Source of the DNA: Cryobacterium arcticum
GTDB lineage: Bacteria; Actinomycetota; Actinomycetes; Actinomycetales; Microbacteriaceae
NCBI RefSeq assembly: GCF_001679725.1
Contig: NZ_CP016284.1
Location: 1-58,936 of the forward strand
Direction of reading: 5' to 3'
Length of the DNA: 58,936 bases
Position numbers and translations under genes: made by a program. This document shows positions 16,768 through 25,173 of the stretch, in pieces. The notes under the pieces are model-generated. The model was not told where the DNA came from, did not search any database, and worked only from the letters and a program-made list of their open reading frames with translations. Each line of letters starts with the position of its first letter. Within the stretch, counting starts at the first letter, position 1.

Positions 16768-18414
16768 CTACTCGCGTCCGCGACCGTCCCGCTCACGCGG
16801 CGTCGACGGGGTCTTCGGCTTGTGGGGGGTCAAAATTGTCGGGATCGGCGAGCCAGCTCGGGGGGAGGCAAGCCCCTCGGTGGCACGCCGCATGACGTCC
16901 GGTACATCCGCTGTGCGCGTGCCGGCGTTCGGTGCGCCCGTGGTCGGCACCGGGGGAAGGCGGTCGCTCATCGCGGCGAACTGCGTGCGCATCATCGCCG
17001 CCACCTGCTCCGCCCGGCGGGCATCGCCCAACGCAGTGTGCATGTCCAGGATCGCCACCGACACCCGGCCGAGCTGGCGCAGCATGATCGCCTGCGCCAT
17101 CGTGTCCTGACCGCCGGCCACCGCGGCAGCCTGCATCAAGATCATCGCCGCGTTCGCCCCCGAACCCAACTGCACAGGCTTGGGCCGGGACTGGTGTGCC
17201 CGCAGATGCGCTGACCGTGCCAGCTCACGAGACGTCTGGGCGAGGGGCCCGGGCGTTGCCTCAACGCGCTGCGACCAGGCAGCGAACACCCCGGACGTTT
17301 CACGGGCGACGTGCGCCCACGTGGCCCGGTCCGACACCGGGACGTCCCGCAGCTGCTTGCGGAGCTGCCCGATCTCGTCGCTGTACTGCTTCCACATCTC
17401 CGGCGACGGCGTCGTCTCTTCCCGGCCCGGTGCCACCGGCCGGTACTGCCACGGGTTCTTCGCCGTGGCACGCCACTCATCAACAGCGCCCTGTGCCGAC
17501 TCCGGGCTGTCCGGCCACCCCTCGCGCAGGCGCGGCAACGTTAGATCACGGGCCAGTCTCCCGCCGCCGTACCAAATCGGTTTCTCCCCAGCCTGCGGCC
17601 GTACGGCAACGGAGTAGCCGGCAACGACATCGTCACGGCCCGCGGCGAAGCGCGGGCGGATGAGCACGCCGCCACGGCGGAGGCGGCGCACGAACTCGCC
17701 CTCCTCCACCGACGCGGTCGCTGCAGCTCGGACCGTGCGCTCCATCTTGTGCGCGTCGATCTCGACCCGGTTCGTGCGGGTCGCGCGCTCGCGTTCGGCC
17801 GGCTTCACACCGCGCTCGCCCAGACCCTGGCCGCGGCTCTCCAACTGCTCCAGACCGTACTCACGCTCCAGGTCCCGGCACACGTCCTGAGCCCTCTTGA
17901 AGTCGTTGTGAGTGCTCGCCTTGGTGCCATCCTCACGGACCAACGACACCGCCAGGTGCACGTGATCGTTCCCGTTCGTGGACAGCCCATGCCGCACCGC
18001 CACCCACCGGCACGCGGCCTTGCCGCTGGCCTCGGTGAAGCCCATCCGGTCGGCGAAGTCCTGCGCGATCGCGCCCCACTTCTCATCCGACAACTGGCCC
18101 TCTTCAGCGCGCAGCGACAACGAGCAATGCCACACGTCACCGGCGACCCGCTTACTCGTCACCGCACCCGTGGCAGGATCTGAATCCTTCACCGTGCGCA
18201 GCACCTCAACCTCAAACGCGCGACGCGGCGCATCCAAGCTCTTCGCGATCGCCAACGCCGTATCACGGTCCAAAACGCTGTACCCGTGCTGAGCCATGAT
18301 CGCCGCATCCCCGGCAACCAGGTGCTGTTCCTCATGCTCGTTAGACCGGCCCTCACCCGCCAGGTACACCAGGAGTCCGCCCATCTGACCGCCCCGGCTG
18401 ATGTTCGGCATCAT
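16768..18414 (-). CDS. Relaxase (MOBP-like mobilization nuclease)
   Basis: Nicks one strand at oriT and pilots it into the recipient. The N-terminal 250 residues form the relaxase domain: the first motif MPNISRGGQMGGLLVYLAG holds a candidate catalytic Tyr near residue 17. Metal-binding histidines lie in NGNDHVHLAV (His 151 and His 153). The C-terminal half is helical and probably contacts the coupling protein. The start overlaps the upstream mobC stop by four bases. Length and gene order (mobC, relaxase, coiled-coil protein) match actinobacterial MOBP modules. Class assignment is by motif and should be confirmed by alignment. Confidence 0.85.
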   Translation of the reverse strand: MMPNISRGGQMGGLLVYLAGEGRSNEHEEQHLVAGDAAIMAQHGYSVLDRDTALAIAKSLDAPRRAFEVEVLRTVKDSDPATGAVTSKRVAGDVWHCSLSLRAEEGQLSDEKWGAIAQDFADRMGFTEASGKAACRWVAVRHGLSTNGNDHVHLAVSLVREDGTKASTHNDFKRAQDVCRDLEREYGLEQLESRGQGLGERGVKPAERERATRTNRVEIDAHKMERTVRAAATASVEEGEFVRRLRRGGVLIRPRFAAGRDDVVAGYSVAVRPQAGEKPIWYGGGRLARDLTLPRLREGWPDSPESAQGAVDEWRATAKNPWQYRPVAPGREETTPSPEMWKQYSDEIGQLRKQLRDVPVSDRATWAHVARETSGVFAAWSQRVEATPGPLAQTSRELARSAHLRAHQSRPKPVQLGSGANAAMILMQAAAVAGGQDTMAQAIMLRQLGRVSVAILDMHTALGDARRAEQVAAMMRTQFAAMSDRLPPVPTTGAPNAGTRTADVPDVMRRATEGLASPRAGSPIPTILTPHKPKTPSTPRERDGRGRE

Positions 18415-18806
18415 GAGTCAGCCAACCTGTCGATGACGTCCTCAACCTTGACCGACAACGCACGGTACTCAGCAACCACCGCGGCCGCGTCGGCCGGGAA
18501 CTGGCCCTCGGTGTTGGCGTACTTCGCGAGCTGGTTGACGTTGTTCGACACCGTCGCCATCAGCCGGGTCAGCGTGAAGATCTCCGCAATGGCTTTCTTA
18601 CGATCCGTGTTCGTCTCGATGTTCGCATTCATCGCCGACTCAAACAAAAACCGGGGAACCGTGACATCAGCAACGACCGCACGGGCCCGCAACTGAGCAT
18701 CTTCCTCAGCCGTCACGTAGACCCGGTAGCTCTTGTCCCGCCCGCCCTCGACATTGGCTCGACGCTGACGACCAAACAAGCGCCGCTCGCTCTTATCCGT
18801 CATCAT
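18411..18806 (-). CDS. mobC: MobC-like relaxosome accessory protein
   Basis: Binds oriT and assists the relaxase. The start at ATG 18806 is chosen because GGGGGAGG lies four bases upstream; the open frame reaches 18995 across the candidate oriT. The N-terminal ribbon-helix-helix strand (SYRVYVTAEEDAQLRARA) is followed by the MobC signature region with VSNNVNQLAKYANTEG near residue 90. The protein is about 131 residues, normal for the family, and the gene is directly coupled to the relaxase. Confidence 0.8.
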   Translation of the reverse strand: MMTDKSERRLFGRQRRANVEGGRDKSYRVYVTAEEDAQLRARAVVADVTVPRFLFESAMNANIETNTDRKKAIAEIFTLTRLMATVSNNVNQLAKYANTEGQFPADAAAVVAEYRALSVKVEDVIDRLADS

Positions 18807-19038
18807 CTCGCCTCCCCCTAGGCCCAGCGCAGCGACCCCGAAAACCTCGGGGACATACGACAAGTATGCCAATTCGAACGCCCGCCGTCCAGAATTCAAG
18901 CCAGTTACCACCGGTAAATGTATAGCTTGCTCCAGATCGGCACCGCCGGAATGGCTCACGCTCTCCGTAGGCGCAGCCTCGAGCCGGAACGACACTTGAG
19001 GCTCGGCATCGGCCGGGTCTGCCTGTTAATCTGAGGGC
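18807..19038. other. Candidate origin of transfer (oriT)
   Basis: This 232-bp gap separates mobC (minus) from a plus-strand gene, the usual oriT site. It holds two adjacent hairpins: CCCCGA/TCGGGG with a five-base loop at about 18835-18851, and CATAC/GTATG with a five-base loop right after. An AT-rich stretch follows. No known nick consensus was recognised, so the exact nic site is open. It also holds the divergent promoters. Confidence 0.45.
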
Positions 19039-19347
19039 ATGAACGACTCATACACGACCCCAGACGAAGCCGCCGCACGAGCCCGCGCCATCCTCGAAAC
19101 CGACGTCGAGACCCGCGTTGAAGCCGTCCGCGTCGCAGCCAACGCCGCCCTCGGCTACGACGCCGCTGAAGCCCGCCTCAAAGAGGCCGCAGCCGCATAC
19201 GAACGCTCCTGGAACGCCGCCCGCACCGCCGGGTGGACCGAACGCGACCTCCGCGCCGCCGGCGTCCGAGCGCCCAACCAGAGCACACCGCGGACCCGCA
19301 AGCCACGCACCACGACTGCCGCATCGACGCCCAAAACTGAGGGGTAG
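19039..19347 (+). CDS. Small helical protein beside oriT
   Basis: One hundred and two residues. A helical, Ala-rich body (residues 8-70) is followed by a basic, Thr/Pro-rich tail (TPRTRKPRTTTAAS) likely to touch DNA. The tail and its position immediately beyond the candidate oriT suggest a nucleoid-like or relaxosome accessory role, or simply first-entering DNA. A very strong terminator ends the gene, so it is a single-gene unit. No family was recognised. Confidence 0.6.
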   Translation: MNDSYTTPDEAAARARAILETDVETRVEAVRVAANAALGYDAAEARLKEAAAAYERSWNAARTAGWTERDLRAAGVRAPNQSTPRTRKPRTTTAASTPKTEG

Positions 19348-19369
19348 CCTTCGGCTCTGAACTGATCAA

Positions 19370-19404
19370 AGAAGCCTCGTCGACCACTGGTCGACGAGGC
19401 TTCT
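19370..19404 (+). terminator. Very strong rho-independent terminator
   Basis: Seventeen-base arms (19370-19386 and 19388-19404) pair perfectly around one base; a realistic fold has a 15-bp stem with loop CACT. The sequence continues TTTGCG. It ends the 19039 gene and isolates the nrdH leader that follows. Confidence 0.8.
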
Positions 19405-19435
19405 TTGCGACAACTCCGTTGCCTTTTGCGATCTG

Positions 19436-19585
19436 ATCGTACGCACCATTCCTCTCTGCGCAAGGGCTTTCGCGGCATATCCTCGCTGCGCTGCGGTATT
19501 CCACGGTCCCTTGCACATTCACCCCTGGCGCTGTCTCAAGGTCTTCGCCAAAAGGCAATGGGAGATATGAAAAGAGGACCCACCG
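19436..19585 (+). promoter_or_regulatory. nrdH leader related to the 51-56 kb conserved leaders
   Basis: A roughly 43-base block at about 19469-19514 (beginning GGGCTTTCGCGGCATATCCT) is nearly identical to the minus-strand leader of the ParB-like gene at 55.8 kb. Downstream, weaker similarity continues through a GCC-AAAA-GGC hairpin and an AGAGGACCC just before the start codon, matching AGAGAACCC before the other leader-driven genes. Probably a shared promoter/leader type that co-regulates nrdH with the 51-56 kb cassettes. Confidence 0.6.
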
Positions 19586-19858
19586 ATGCCAGCACCACTC
19601 ACGGTCTACACACTGCCGAACTGCATCCAATGCACCCTGACCAAACACGCTCTCGATGAAGCCGGCCTAGCCTACGAGACCGTCGACCTCACGCACGACC
19701 AGGCCGCCGTCGACCTGGTCGCACAACTCGGCTACCGATCCGCACCCGTCGTGACCGTCGGCGCCGACCACTGGACAGGATTCAGACCGGACAAGATCAA
19801 CGCCATCGCCGCAGCGCGCGCCGCCAACACGCCGGTGCTGAAGGAGGAGAACGAGTGA
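19586..19858 (+). CDS. nrdH: Glutaredoxin-like NrdH redoxin
   Basis: Ninety-residue thioredoxin-fold electron donor. The active site CIQC lies at residues 13-16 in TLPNCIQCTLTKHAL, followed by the conserved cis-Pro region SAPVV and the terminal WTGFRPDKI typical of NrdH. It reduces class Ib ribonucleotide reductase or similar partners in the cytoplasm. Actinobacterial plasmids often carry a lone nrdH; here no nrdEF is present, so it would use the host enzyme. The CxxC is intact. It overlaps the next gene by four bases and is driven by a leader shared with other plasmid genes. Confidence 0.85.
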   Translation: MPAPLTVYTLPNCIQCTLTKHALDEAGLAYETVDLTHDQAAVDLVAQLGYRSAPVVTVGADHWTGFRPDKINAIAAARAANTPVLKEENE

Positions 19859-20046
19859 TCAAGCCGCTGCCCGTCTCGCCTCTCATGACGCCGGGCGAAG
19901 TATGCACAGCACTGCGCATCGACGCCGACACCCTCGACCAGTTGCGCACCACCGACAAGCTCAAAACGTTTGCCATCGACGCAGACCTCATCCGCTTCGA
20001 CCGCCGCTCCGTGCTGGCCTTTACCCTCGGTCAGCCTGGCAGATGA
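19855..20046 (+). CDS. Small HTH-like protein coupled to nrdH
   Basis: Sixty-three residues starting at GTG 19855, overlapping the nrdH stop. MTPGEVCTALRIDADTLDQLRTTDKL resembles the first helices of an excisionase/MerR-type HTH, and IDADLIRFDRRSVLAFTL its wing. Probably a DNA-binding regulator of the nrdH unit. Short but well supported by coupling. Confidence 0.55.
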   Translation: MIKPLPVSPLMTPGEVCTALRIDADTLDQLRTTDKLKTFAIDADLIRFDRRSVLAFTLGQPGR

Positions 20047-20074
20047 CACACCAGGCCTGGGATGACCGCCAACC

Positions 20075-20101
20075 AATTGGCCAACAAGCTGTTGGCCAAT
20101 T
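20075..20101. repeat. Perfect 12-bp inverted repeat
   Basis: AATTGGCCAACA at 20075-20086 and its complement at 20090-20101, with three bases between. It lies downstream of the nrdH unit and before the convergent toxin gene. There is no T-run, so it is not a classic terminator. Candidate operator or recombination site marking the border of the toxin-antitoxin insert. Confidence 0.4.
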
Positions 20102-20163
20102 ACCTGGTACCGGATGCCTTCAAAGATGCCTGTCGGTTGTTCAGCTGTACGGCGCTGCGCGTG

Positions 20164-20754
20164 TCACAGGTTCATCGTTTCTCTGATCATTGCTGTGGCC
20201 TCATGGAGGCTGTAGCGCTGTTCGAGGATGTCCAAGATGGAGTCCTCATCCAGTTCTGGACCATATCTCCCAGATCTCGCGGCCATCTCTCGGATAGCCC
20301 TCAGAGCCAGCTGGGGATTCATTTCGACAGTGTCCCGACAGAACACTCGGGCACTCAGGATCTTGATCTGCGGAGGTATCCGATTACTTGGGAAATCCTT
20401 CGCGTTCTCGGTCACGATCGCGCCCGCTTTCGCTAGGACCGCAGCGGCGACCACGTGCTCATCATCGATATCGGGGAGATCAAAAGTGCCCTCCAGCGGC
20501 TCCCACCCCTGAGTCTCAGCGTCCGGGAATATGAGACGCATCTGCCGCACCAAGGCGGCCGCTCGCTGTGCTGCTTCACCATCGCTCAGCTCAGGTCCGC
20601 GCTCAATAAGCTTCGCAGCCTCGTTACGCTCGACCTCGTCCAAGACCGCGCTACTCCACGCAGGCGTATACGCCTGCTCAATTGCGAGGGAAAGCAGGAA
20701 GTCCCGAAGCGTGCTGGGCCACAGGACGCAGCTATCTAAGAGGGCAGTAAACAC
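20164..20754 (-). CDS. PIN-domain toxin (VapC-like ribonuclease)
   Basis: The PIN fold is recognised from its spaced acidic residues: TALLDSCVLWP (Asp 7), SSAVLDEVERNE (Asp/Glu 39-40), LPDIDDEHVVAAA (Asp 95-98) and IVTENAKDFP (Asp 120). These would bind metal for RNA cleavage. At 196 residues it is longer than typical VapC, with an extra helical C-terminus. It starts four bases after the antitoxin stop, so the pair is one operon with antitoxin first. Likely an addiction module that stabilises the plasmid. Confidence 0.8.
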   Translation of the reverse strand: MFTALLDSCVLWPSTLRDFLLSLAIEQAYTPAWSSAVLDEVERNEAAKLIERGPELSDGEAAQRAAALVRQMRLIFPDAETQGWEPLEGTFDLPDIDDEHVVAAAVLAKAGAIVTENAKDFPSNRIPPQIKILSARVFCRDTVEMNPQLALRAIREMAARSGRYGPELDEDSILDILEQRYSLHEATAMIRETMNL

Positions 20755-20758
20755 TCGC

Positions 20759-21304
20759 CTAGTCTGTCAGTGCCCCAGCCCTCGCCCGACGCTGAGCGCC
20801 CAAGGCACGCCGAGTCTGGCGCGCCCGATCCAAGATCTCCTCAACAGGAGTCTCGTCATCAAGAGTCGACCGCATCTCCTCGAGCGCGTCATATTGCTCT
20901 TGACGACGTCGATCGCGAAAAGCCATCACATCAACGAGGAGCACTCTTCGATGAGTGCCAACTCGCTCAAACGGAAGCTTCTGCTCATCAAGCAGCTTCA
21001 CAAGCGTGGGCCTACTGATCCCAAGGAGATCCGCCGCCTGCTGAGTTGTGAGCGTCTTCGACTGCGGCACAATACTCACCGCAAGCCCCCGCTGCATGGA
21101 GTCAATTACCTGCAGGAGCACCCTATGAATCTCTTCTGGGATCTCGACCTGGTCACCCGTTGCGGCGCCGGCGAGAAAGTAACGCGGGATAGGGGCCTCT
21201 CGACCGGCAGCCTCGTGCGCCGCGAGAAAATCGTGCACCCGGGCGACACCAGCCAGGTCGTCGCCTACGTATGTCTGTTGGCTCAATGCCACCGCGTTGC
21301 TCAT
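20759..21304 (-). CDS. Antitoxin with excisionase-type HTH
   Basis: Partner of the PIN toxin. The DNA-binding domain covers about residues 84-135 (LTTQQAADLLGISRPTLVKLLD, then RRVLLVDVMAFRDRR), an Xis-like winged HTH. The C-terminal 45 residues are a charged helix that would wrap the toxin. HTH antitoxins of this size paired with PIN toxins are known in actinobacteria. An inverted repeat just upstream of the start is a natural autoregulatory operator. Confidence 0.78.
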   Translation of the reverse strand: MSNAVALSQQTYVGDDLAGVARVHDFLAAHEAAGREAPIPRYFLAGAATGDQVEIPEEIHRVLLQVIDSMQRGLAVSIVPQSKTLTTQQAADLLGISRPTLVKLLDEQKLPFERVGTHRRVLLVDVMAFRDRRRQEQYDALEEMRSTLDDETPVEEILDRARQTRRALGAQRRARAGALTD

Positions 21305-21318
21305 AATTACTCCCTATT

Positions 21319-21342
21319 CGCAAGAAACGTAACACACTTGCG
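21319..21342 (-). promoter_or_regulatory. Candidate toxin-antitoxin operator
   Basis: CGCAAG and CTTGCG form an inverted repeat with a 12-base spacer, 15 bases upstream of the antitoxin ATG. On the minus strand TATACG just outside the repeat could be the -10. The position suits autorepression by the HTH antitoxin. Confidence 0.5.
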
Positions 21343-21472
21343 TATATTTTGACTGATAGTGATCGCTGGCCCGGGCCAAATCTGGAAATAGTGCAGGCTC
21401 CTGGAGTCCGCTACTTGCCGGGAGGCATACATATGCTGAGTTCACGCACCAACGAGCCTTCGAGGGAACCCC

Positions 21473-22300
21473 ATGAACGTCCAGAACCCGACAGAACATG
21501 CCGCGTGGGAGTCTCGAGTCAGCCGCATGGCCGACGCCGCAACATTGTGGAAGCAAATGTTCCAAGGCGCACCACCGACTGTTGAGACAGGAAGTGCCCT
21601 TGACGAAGACGATGCATCTTTTCAGGGTCTCAGCCTTTCTACTCTCGTCGGGTACAGCCTGGCCGCGGCGACAGAGCATCTGGACTTCGCGCTCACCGTC
21701 ATGAAGGAGACCAGCACCTTGTACCCCACGGCGTACATGACGGTGCTGCGCACGTCGCTTCTTGCGGGATCTCACGCCGCATGGATTCTTACCCCAAACG
21801 ATGGCGCGACACGACAGTTGCGTGGGCTCCAGTTTCTTGCTGACGACTTGCGAACTCAACTGGTCATGGTGCGCGGCGCCTTTGCACCGGCAGGTGCAGC
21901 GCAGTCAGCAAAGAACGAATTGATCGCGCAGATCATGGATCGTCAGCGACAACTCCACCCCATCGCGGATGCCCTGAATTCGGGGCTGCAGGTGGAGAAG
22001 TGCCAGATTAACAACACGGGCATCATCGAGATCGTCGCACAGGCCGCGCATGACGAGGACTTAGCCCGGGGCGGCGTGAACCATATCTGGCGTAGCGCCA
22101 GCGCCGCAGCTCACGGCTCTCGCGGGTTCGCGACGATGCGCCTCAAGCAGAACGCCATCGTCGAAGGCCCGACGGGTGGCAGATACTCTCTCCTGCGTGG
22201 CGACCTTGTCAACGACATTGGTCCCGCCGCCGCATCCGCCACCCTTGCTCTCAGCTACGCCTTCAAGATCTTCGATCAGAGGCGGCTTGTAGCTACATAG
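21473..22300 (+). CDS. Helical protein of unknown function
   Basis: Two hundred and seventy-five residues, mostly helical, starting at ATG 21473 with GAGGG upstream. A conserved-looking core HIWRSASAAAHGSRGF near residues 200-215, with paired His residues, recalls DUF5677-like or HEPN-related helical proteins, but the similarity is too weak to name. It is a single-gene unit between the toxin-antitoxin pair and the transposon end at 22354. Codon use matches the backbone. Could be a stand-alone defence or stress gene; this is conjecture. Confidence 0.55.
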   Translation: MNVQNPTEHAAWESRVSRMADAATLWKQMFQGAPPTVETGSALDEDDASFQGLSLSTLVGYSLAAATEHLDFALTVMKETSTLYPTAYMTVLRTSLLAGSHAAWILTPNDGATRQLRGLQFLADDLRTQLVMVRGAFAPAGAAQSAKNELIAQIMDRQRQLHPIADALNSGLQVEKCQINNTGIIEIVAQAAHDEDLARGGVNHIWRSASAAAHGSRGFATMRLKQNAIVEGPTGGRYSLLRGDLVNDIGPAAASATLALSYAFKIFDQRRLVAT

Positions 22301-22353
22301 CCCGCTGAACATGGTGCGAATCAAGGAAACGAGGCACATTCGAAGGCCAGATC

Positions 22354-22466
22354 TGTGACTTTTGGCGCTTTATGGCGGCGTTCTGTGATCGCTATTTGTC
22401 GCACCCACCTGGTTGCCGGCGCTGGCTCAGAGCTGGTTGTCAGCGTCCGCATCCCATGGGTTTAGA
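22354..22466 (+). repeat. Orphan transposon left end (related to the 35311 end)
   Basis: About 113 bases starting TGTGACTTTTGGCGCT align with the left end of the complete transposon at 35311 (about 80 percent identity by eye). Shared blocks include CACCTGGTTGCC and ATCCCATGGGTTT. The orientation is the same as at 35311. The flanking bases differ from the 9-bp repeat of that transposon, so this is the remnant of a different related element. It is the only notable content in the gene-free stretch 22301-22645. Confidence 0.75.
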
Positions 22467-22645
22467 GACAGATAGGTAACGAGACATCGGAACATTCAGG
22501 GAGTTCCACTTAGTTGGCCGCCAGACCATCACCAGCTATCTACAGACACGGTGAGTGCAGGCTATTCAGACCCGTCCGCGGGTACAGATCGGGATCGCCG
22601 AGCGTCTGAGAGGTGCTCTCGCGACGAGGACGCGGGCGGAAGGGA

Positions 22646-23815
22646 TTAGGAGGTGAGGGCGCTCTCGAGCTGCTCTGCCGACAGCGCGTACTCGATGGCC
22701 ATGATGCTGGCGCCGACCACGCCGGCTTCCCCGCCCGTCTTCGACTGCACGATCGTGAGGTTCTGCGTGGCCAATGGCATCGATCGTGAGTAGACGACTT
22801 CACGGATGCCGGCGAGCAGGTGCTCGCCGGTCTGCGCGAGAAGCCCGCCGATGACGATGACTGACGGATTGATGATGCTCACGCACATGTTGAGCACTTC
22901 GCCGATGTCGCGCCCGGCCTGCCGCACGGCCCCGATCGCGGTCAGGTTTCCCGCTTGCACCAGGGCAACGATGTCTTCGGTCGAGTCGGCCTCGACTCCC
23001 TTTGTGCGGATTGCGCTGGCAATTGCTGGGGCGCCTGCAATGGCCTCGAGGCATCCGATGTTGCCGCAGCGGCAGGCGATTCCTGCCGCGCGGCTGACGG
23101 CGATGTGTCCGATGTCACCGGCAGCACCTTGGGCGCCGCGTTGCAGCTTGCCGCCTCCGATGATCCCCGAACCGATGCCGGTCGCCGCCTTGATGAAGAT
23201 CATGTTGTCCGACGCGTCGGTTCTCACCGCTCGTTCACCGAGCGCCATGATGTTGACGTCGTTGTCGACGAGTACGGGCACTTGGAAGGTCTTCCGGATC
23301 TCCGCGGGCACGTCGAAGCCGTTCCAGCCGGGCATGATCGGCGGGTTCGACGGTTTGCCGGTCTCGTGCGCGACCGGGCCCGGCAGGCCGACACCGATGG
23401 CGACGAGCTCGGACGGCGACCTGCCGGCGGACTCGAGAAGATCCGTCAGGGTGTGTGTGAGGCAGTCGAGGGCGGCGATGGGCCCTCGGGAGATCTCGAG
23501 TCTCTCAGTCTTCTCGGCCAGGATGCGGCCGGAGAGGTCGGCTATCGCCATCGTCGCGTGGGTCGCACCGAGGTCGGCTGCGCCCACCACTCTGGCGCGC
23601 GGATTGATGGCGACGCGTGCGGAAGGGCGCCCACCCGTGGAGACGGCATCTTTCACCGGTTGGACGATTCCGAGTTCGATCAGGGCGTCTACACGACTGC
23701 CGATCGTCGAACGCGAGAGGCCGGTCTCCATCGCCAGCTCCGCTCGTGTACGAGGCTGGCCGTCTCTCAGCAATTGAAACAGCTCACTGATGCCGAGGCT
23801 CGTTGCTCCTGCCAT
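22646..23815 (-). CDS. ROK-family transcriptional repressor of the catabolic cluster
   Basis: Winged HTH at residues 10-60 (TRAELAMETGLSRSTIGSRVDALIELG), then a sugar-kinase-like ROK domain starting AADLGATHATMAIADLSG. The zinc motif CRCGNIGCLEAIAG lies near residue 245. The DNA-binding domain makes this a regulator of the NagC/XylR type that senses the sugar or derivative taken up by the adjacent importer. Start ATG 23815 has AGGAAG seven bases upstream; the frame is open to 23941 but that would cross the divergent promoter. It is divergent from the cluster it probably controls. Confidence 0.85.
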   Translation of the reverse strand: MAGATSLGISELFQLLRDGQPRTRAELAMETGLSRSTIGSRVDALIELGIVQPVKDAVSTGGRPSARVAINPRARVVGAADLGATHATMAIADLSGRILAEKTERLEISRGPIAALDCLTHTLTDLLESAGRSPSELVAIGVGLPGPVAHETGKPSNPPIMPGWNGFDVPAEIRKTFQVPVLVDNDVNIMALGERAVRTDASDNMIFIKAATGIGSGIIGGGKLQRGAQGAAGDIGHIAVSRAAGIACRCGNIGCLEAIAGAPAIASAIRTKGVEADSTEDIVALVQAGNLTAIGAVRQAGRDIGEVLNMCVSIINPSVIVIGGLLAQTGEHLLAGIREVVYSRSMPLATQNLTIVQSKTGGEAGVVGASIMAIEYALSAEQLESALTS

Positions 23816-23898
23816 TCCCACTCTTCCTGGTGTGCTGATGCGACACCCCCGTCGCACCTCGATCCTAAGCGCAATCATTACCGATCTTTTTACAAATA

Positions 23899-23934
23899 TT
23901 GACAAAAGTTGCGTAGATGTTGTCAGATAGACAC
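23899..23934 (+). promoter_or_regulatory. Promoter/operator of the catabolic operon
   Basis: TTGACA at 23899-23904 is a perfect -35. A weak -10 (TCAGAT at 23923-23928) places transcription start at or next to the ATG at 23935, so the first mRNA may be leaderless. GACAA (23901) and TTGTC (23920) form an inverted repeat that overlaps the promoter, and a TTTTACAAATATTGACAAAA-like AT palindrome lies across the -35. Both are candidates for ROK repressor binding. Confidence 0.5.
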
Positions 23935-25173
23935 ATGACAACGAACGTCAACCTTCTTTCCGCAGAGCCGCTGGGTGTGGCTTTCGTCGGCGGCGGTTTC
24001 ATGGCAGCGGTGCACAGCCGGGCTTCACGAGCTACTGGAGCCCGCTTCCTCGGCGTCGCCTCCTCCACCGTTCGAAGCGCGGAGAATGCCTCCGAGCGCC
24101 TCGGTCTGGGCCCGGCCTTTGCTTCGGTGGAGGAACTGTTCGCCGATCCAGCCGTCGATGTGGTGCACATCTGCACGCCGAACGCCACCCACTTCGCCTT
24201 CGCCCAAGCCGCCCTCCGTGCTGGCAAGCACGTCATCTGCGAAAAGCCTCTGGCCACCAGCGCGGCCGATGCCGATGAGCTCGTTGCTCTTGCCGCCGAC
24301 ACAGGGTTGACGGCCGTCGTGCCCTTCGCCTACCGATTCCACCCGATGGTGCGAGAGGCACGAGCTCGCGTACGCAGAGGTCTCGCCGGCCGGGTGCTCT
24401 CGGTGCAGGGCACCTACCTGCAGGACTGGCTGCTCTCCAAGGACGACGATGACTGGAGAGTCGATTCGCAGATCGGCGGCCCGTCGAGGGCATTCGCCGA
24501 CATCGGATCGCATCTGTGCGACCTCATCGAATTCATCGTCGACGACCGGATGCAGCGGGTGACCGCAGTGAACAAGACGGTCTTTCCGCGACGAGGACTG
24601 ACCGCGAAGGTTGCCACAGAAGACATCGTCTGCGTATTGTTCGAGACACAGGGCGGAATCGTAGGCACGCTCACCATCAGCCAGGTTGCCCCCGGGCGCA
24701 AGAACAGGCTGGCTCTCGAAATCGGGGCATCGATCGAGAGCCTTGTCTTCGACCAAGAGAACCCCGAAAATCTGTGGATCGGCCGCCGTAAGGGGTCAGA
24801 GCTCTTGGTGCGCGACCCCGAACAATTGGACCCGGATGCCGCTCGTCTCTCTGTGGTACCGGCTGGACATCCCCAGGGCTATCAGGATGCGTTCAACGCT
24901 CTCGTCTTCGACGCGTATTCAGCAGTTCGTGGCGCTGAACCCGACGGGCTGCCGGTCTTTGCTGACGGTCGCAGGTCGGCCGTGCTGACAGAGGCGATTC
25001 TCGAGTCGCACCGCCTGAAGACCTGGGTTGACGTTTCCGCCGACCTGTCTCGTCCGCCGACCGAGGATGCTGCATCTTTACGCCCGGATGACGTCGTCAA
25101 GACACCGCACTCGTCTCTTCATTCCGTTCCAAATCCACCCCAGAAAGGATCAGCCCATGCTGAACATCACTGA
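23935..25173 (+). CDS. Gfo/Idh/MocA-family sugar oxidoreductase
   Basis: NAD(P)-dependent dehydrogenase, probably oxidising a sugar, cyclitol or glycoside. The Rossmann motif GVAFVGGGFMAAVHS lies near residues 13-27, followed by the family signature CEKPLA near 100, whose Lys is catalytic. The downstream ADIGSHLCDLIEF near 190 carries the catalytic His/Asp pair. Start ATG 23935; a TTG 18 bases earlier is possible. The 3' end overlaps the next gene by 17 bases. First gene of an operon with an importer and two isomerases, so the product probably passes to those enzymes. Confidence 0.85.
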   Translation: MTTNVNLLSAEPLGVAFVGGGFMAAVHSRASRATGARFLGVASSTVRSAENASERLGLGPAFASVEELFADPAVDVVHICTPNATHFAFAQAALRAGKHVICEKPLATSAADADELVALAADTGLTAVVPFAYRFHPMVREARARVRRGLAGRVLSVQGTYLQDWLLSKDDDDWRVDSQIGGPSRAFADIGSHLCDLIEFIVDDRMQRVTAVNKTVFPRRGLTAKVATEDIVCVLFETQGGIVGTLTISQVAPGRKNRLALEIGASIESLVFDQENPENLWIGRRKGSELLVRDPEQLDPDAARLSVVPAGHPQGYQDAFNALVFDAYSAVRGAEPDGLPVFADGRRSAVLTEAILESHRLKTWVDVSADLSRPPTEDAASLRPDDVVKTPHSSLHSVPNPPQKGSAHAEHH

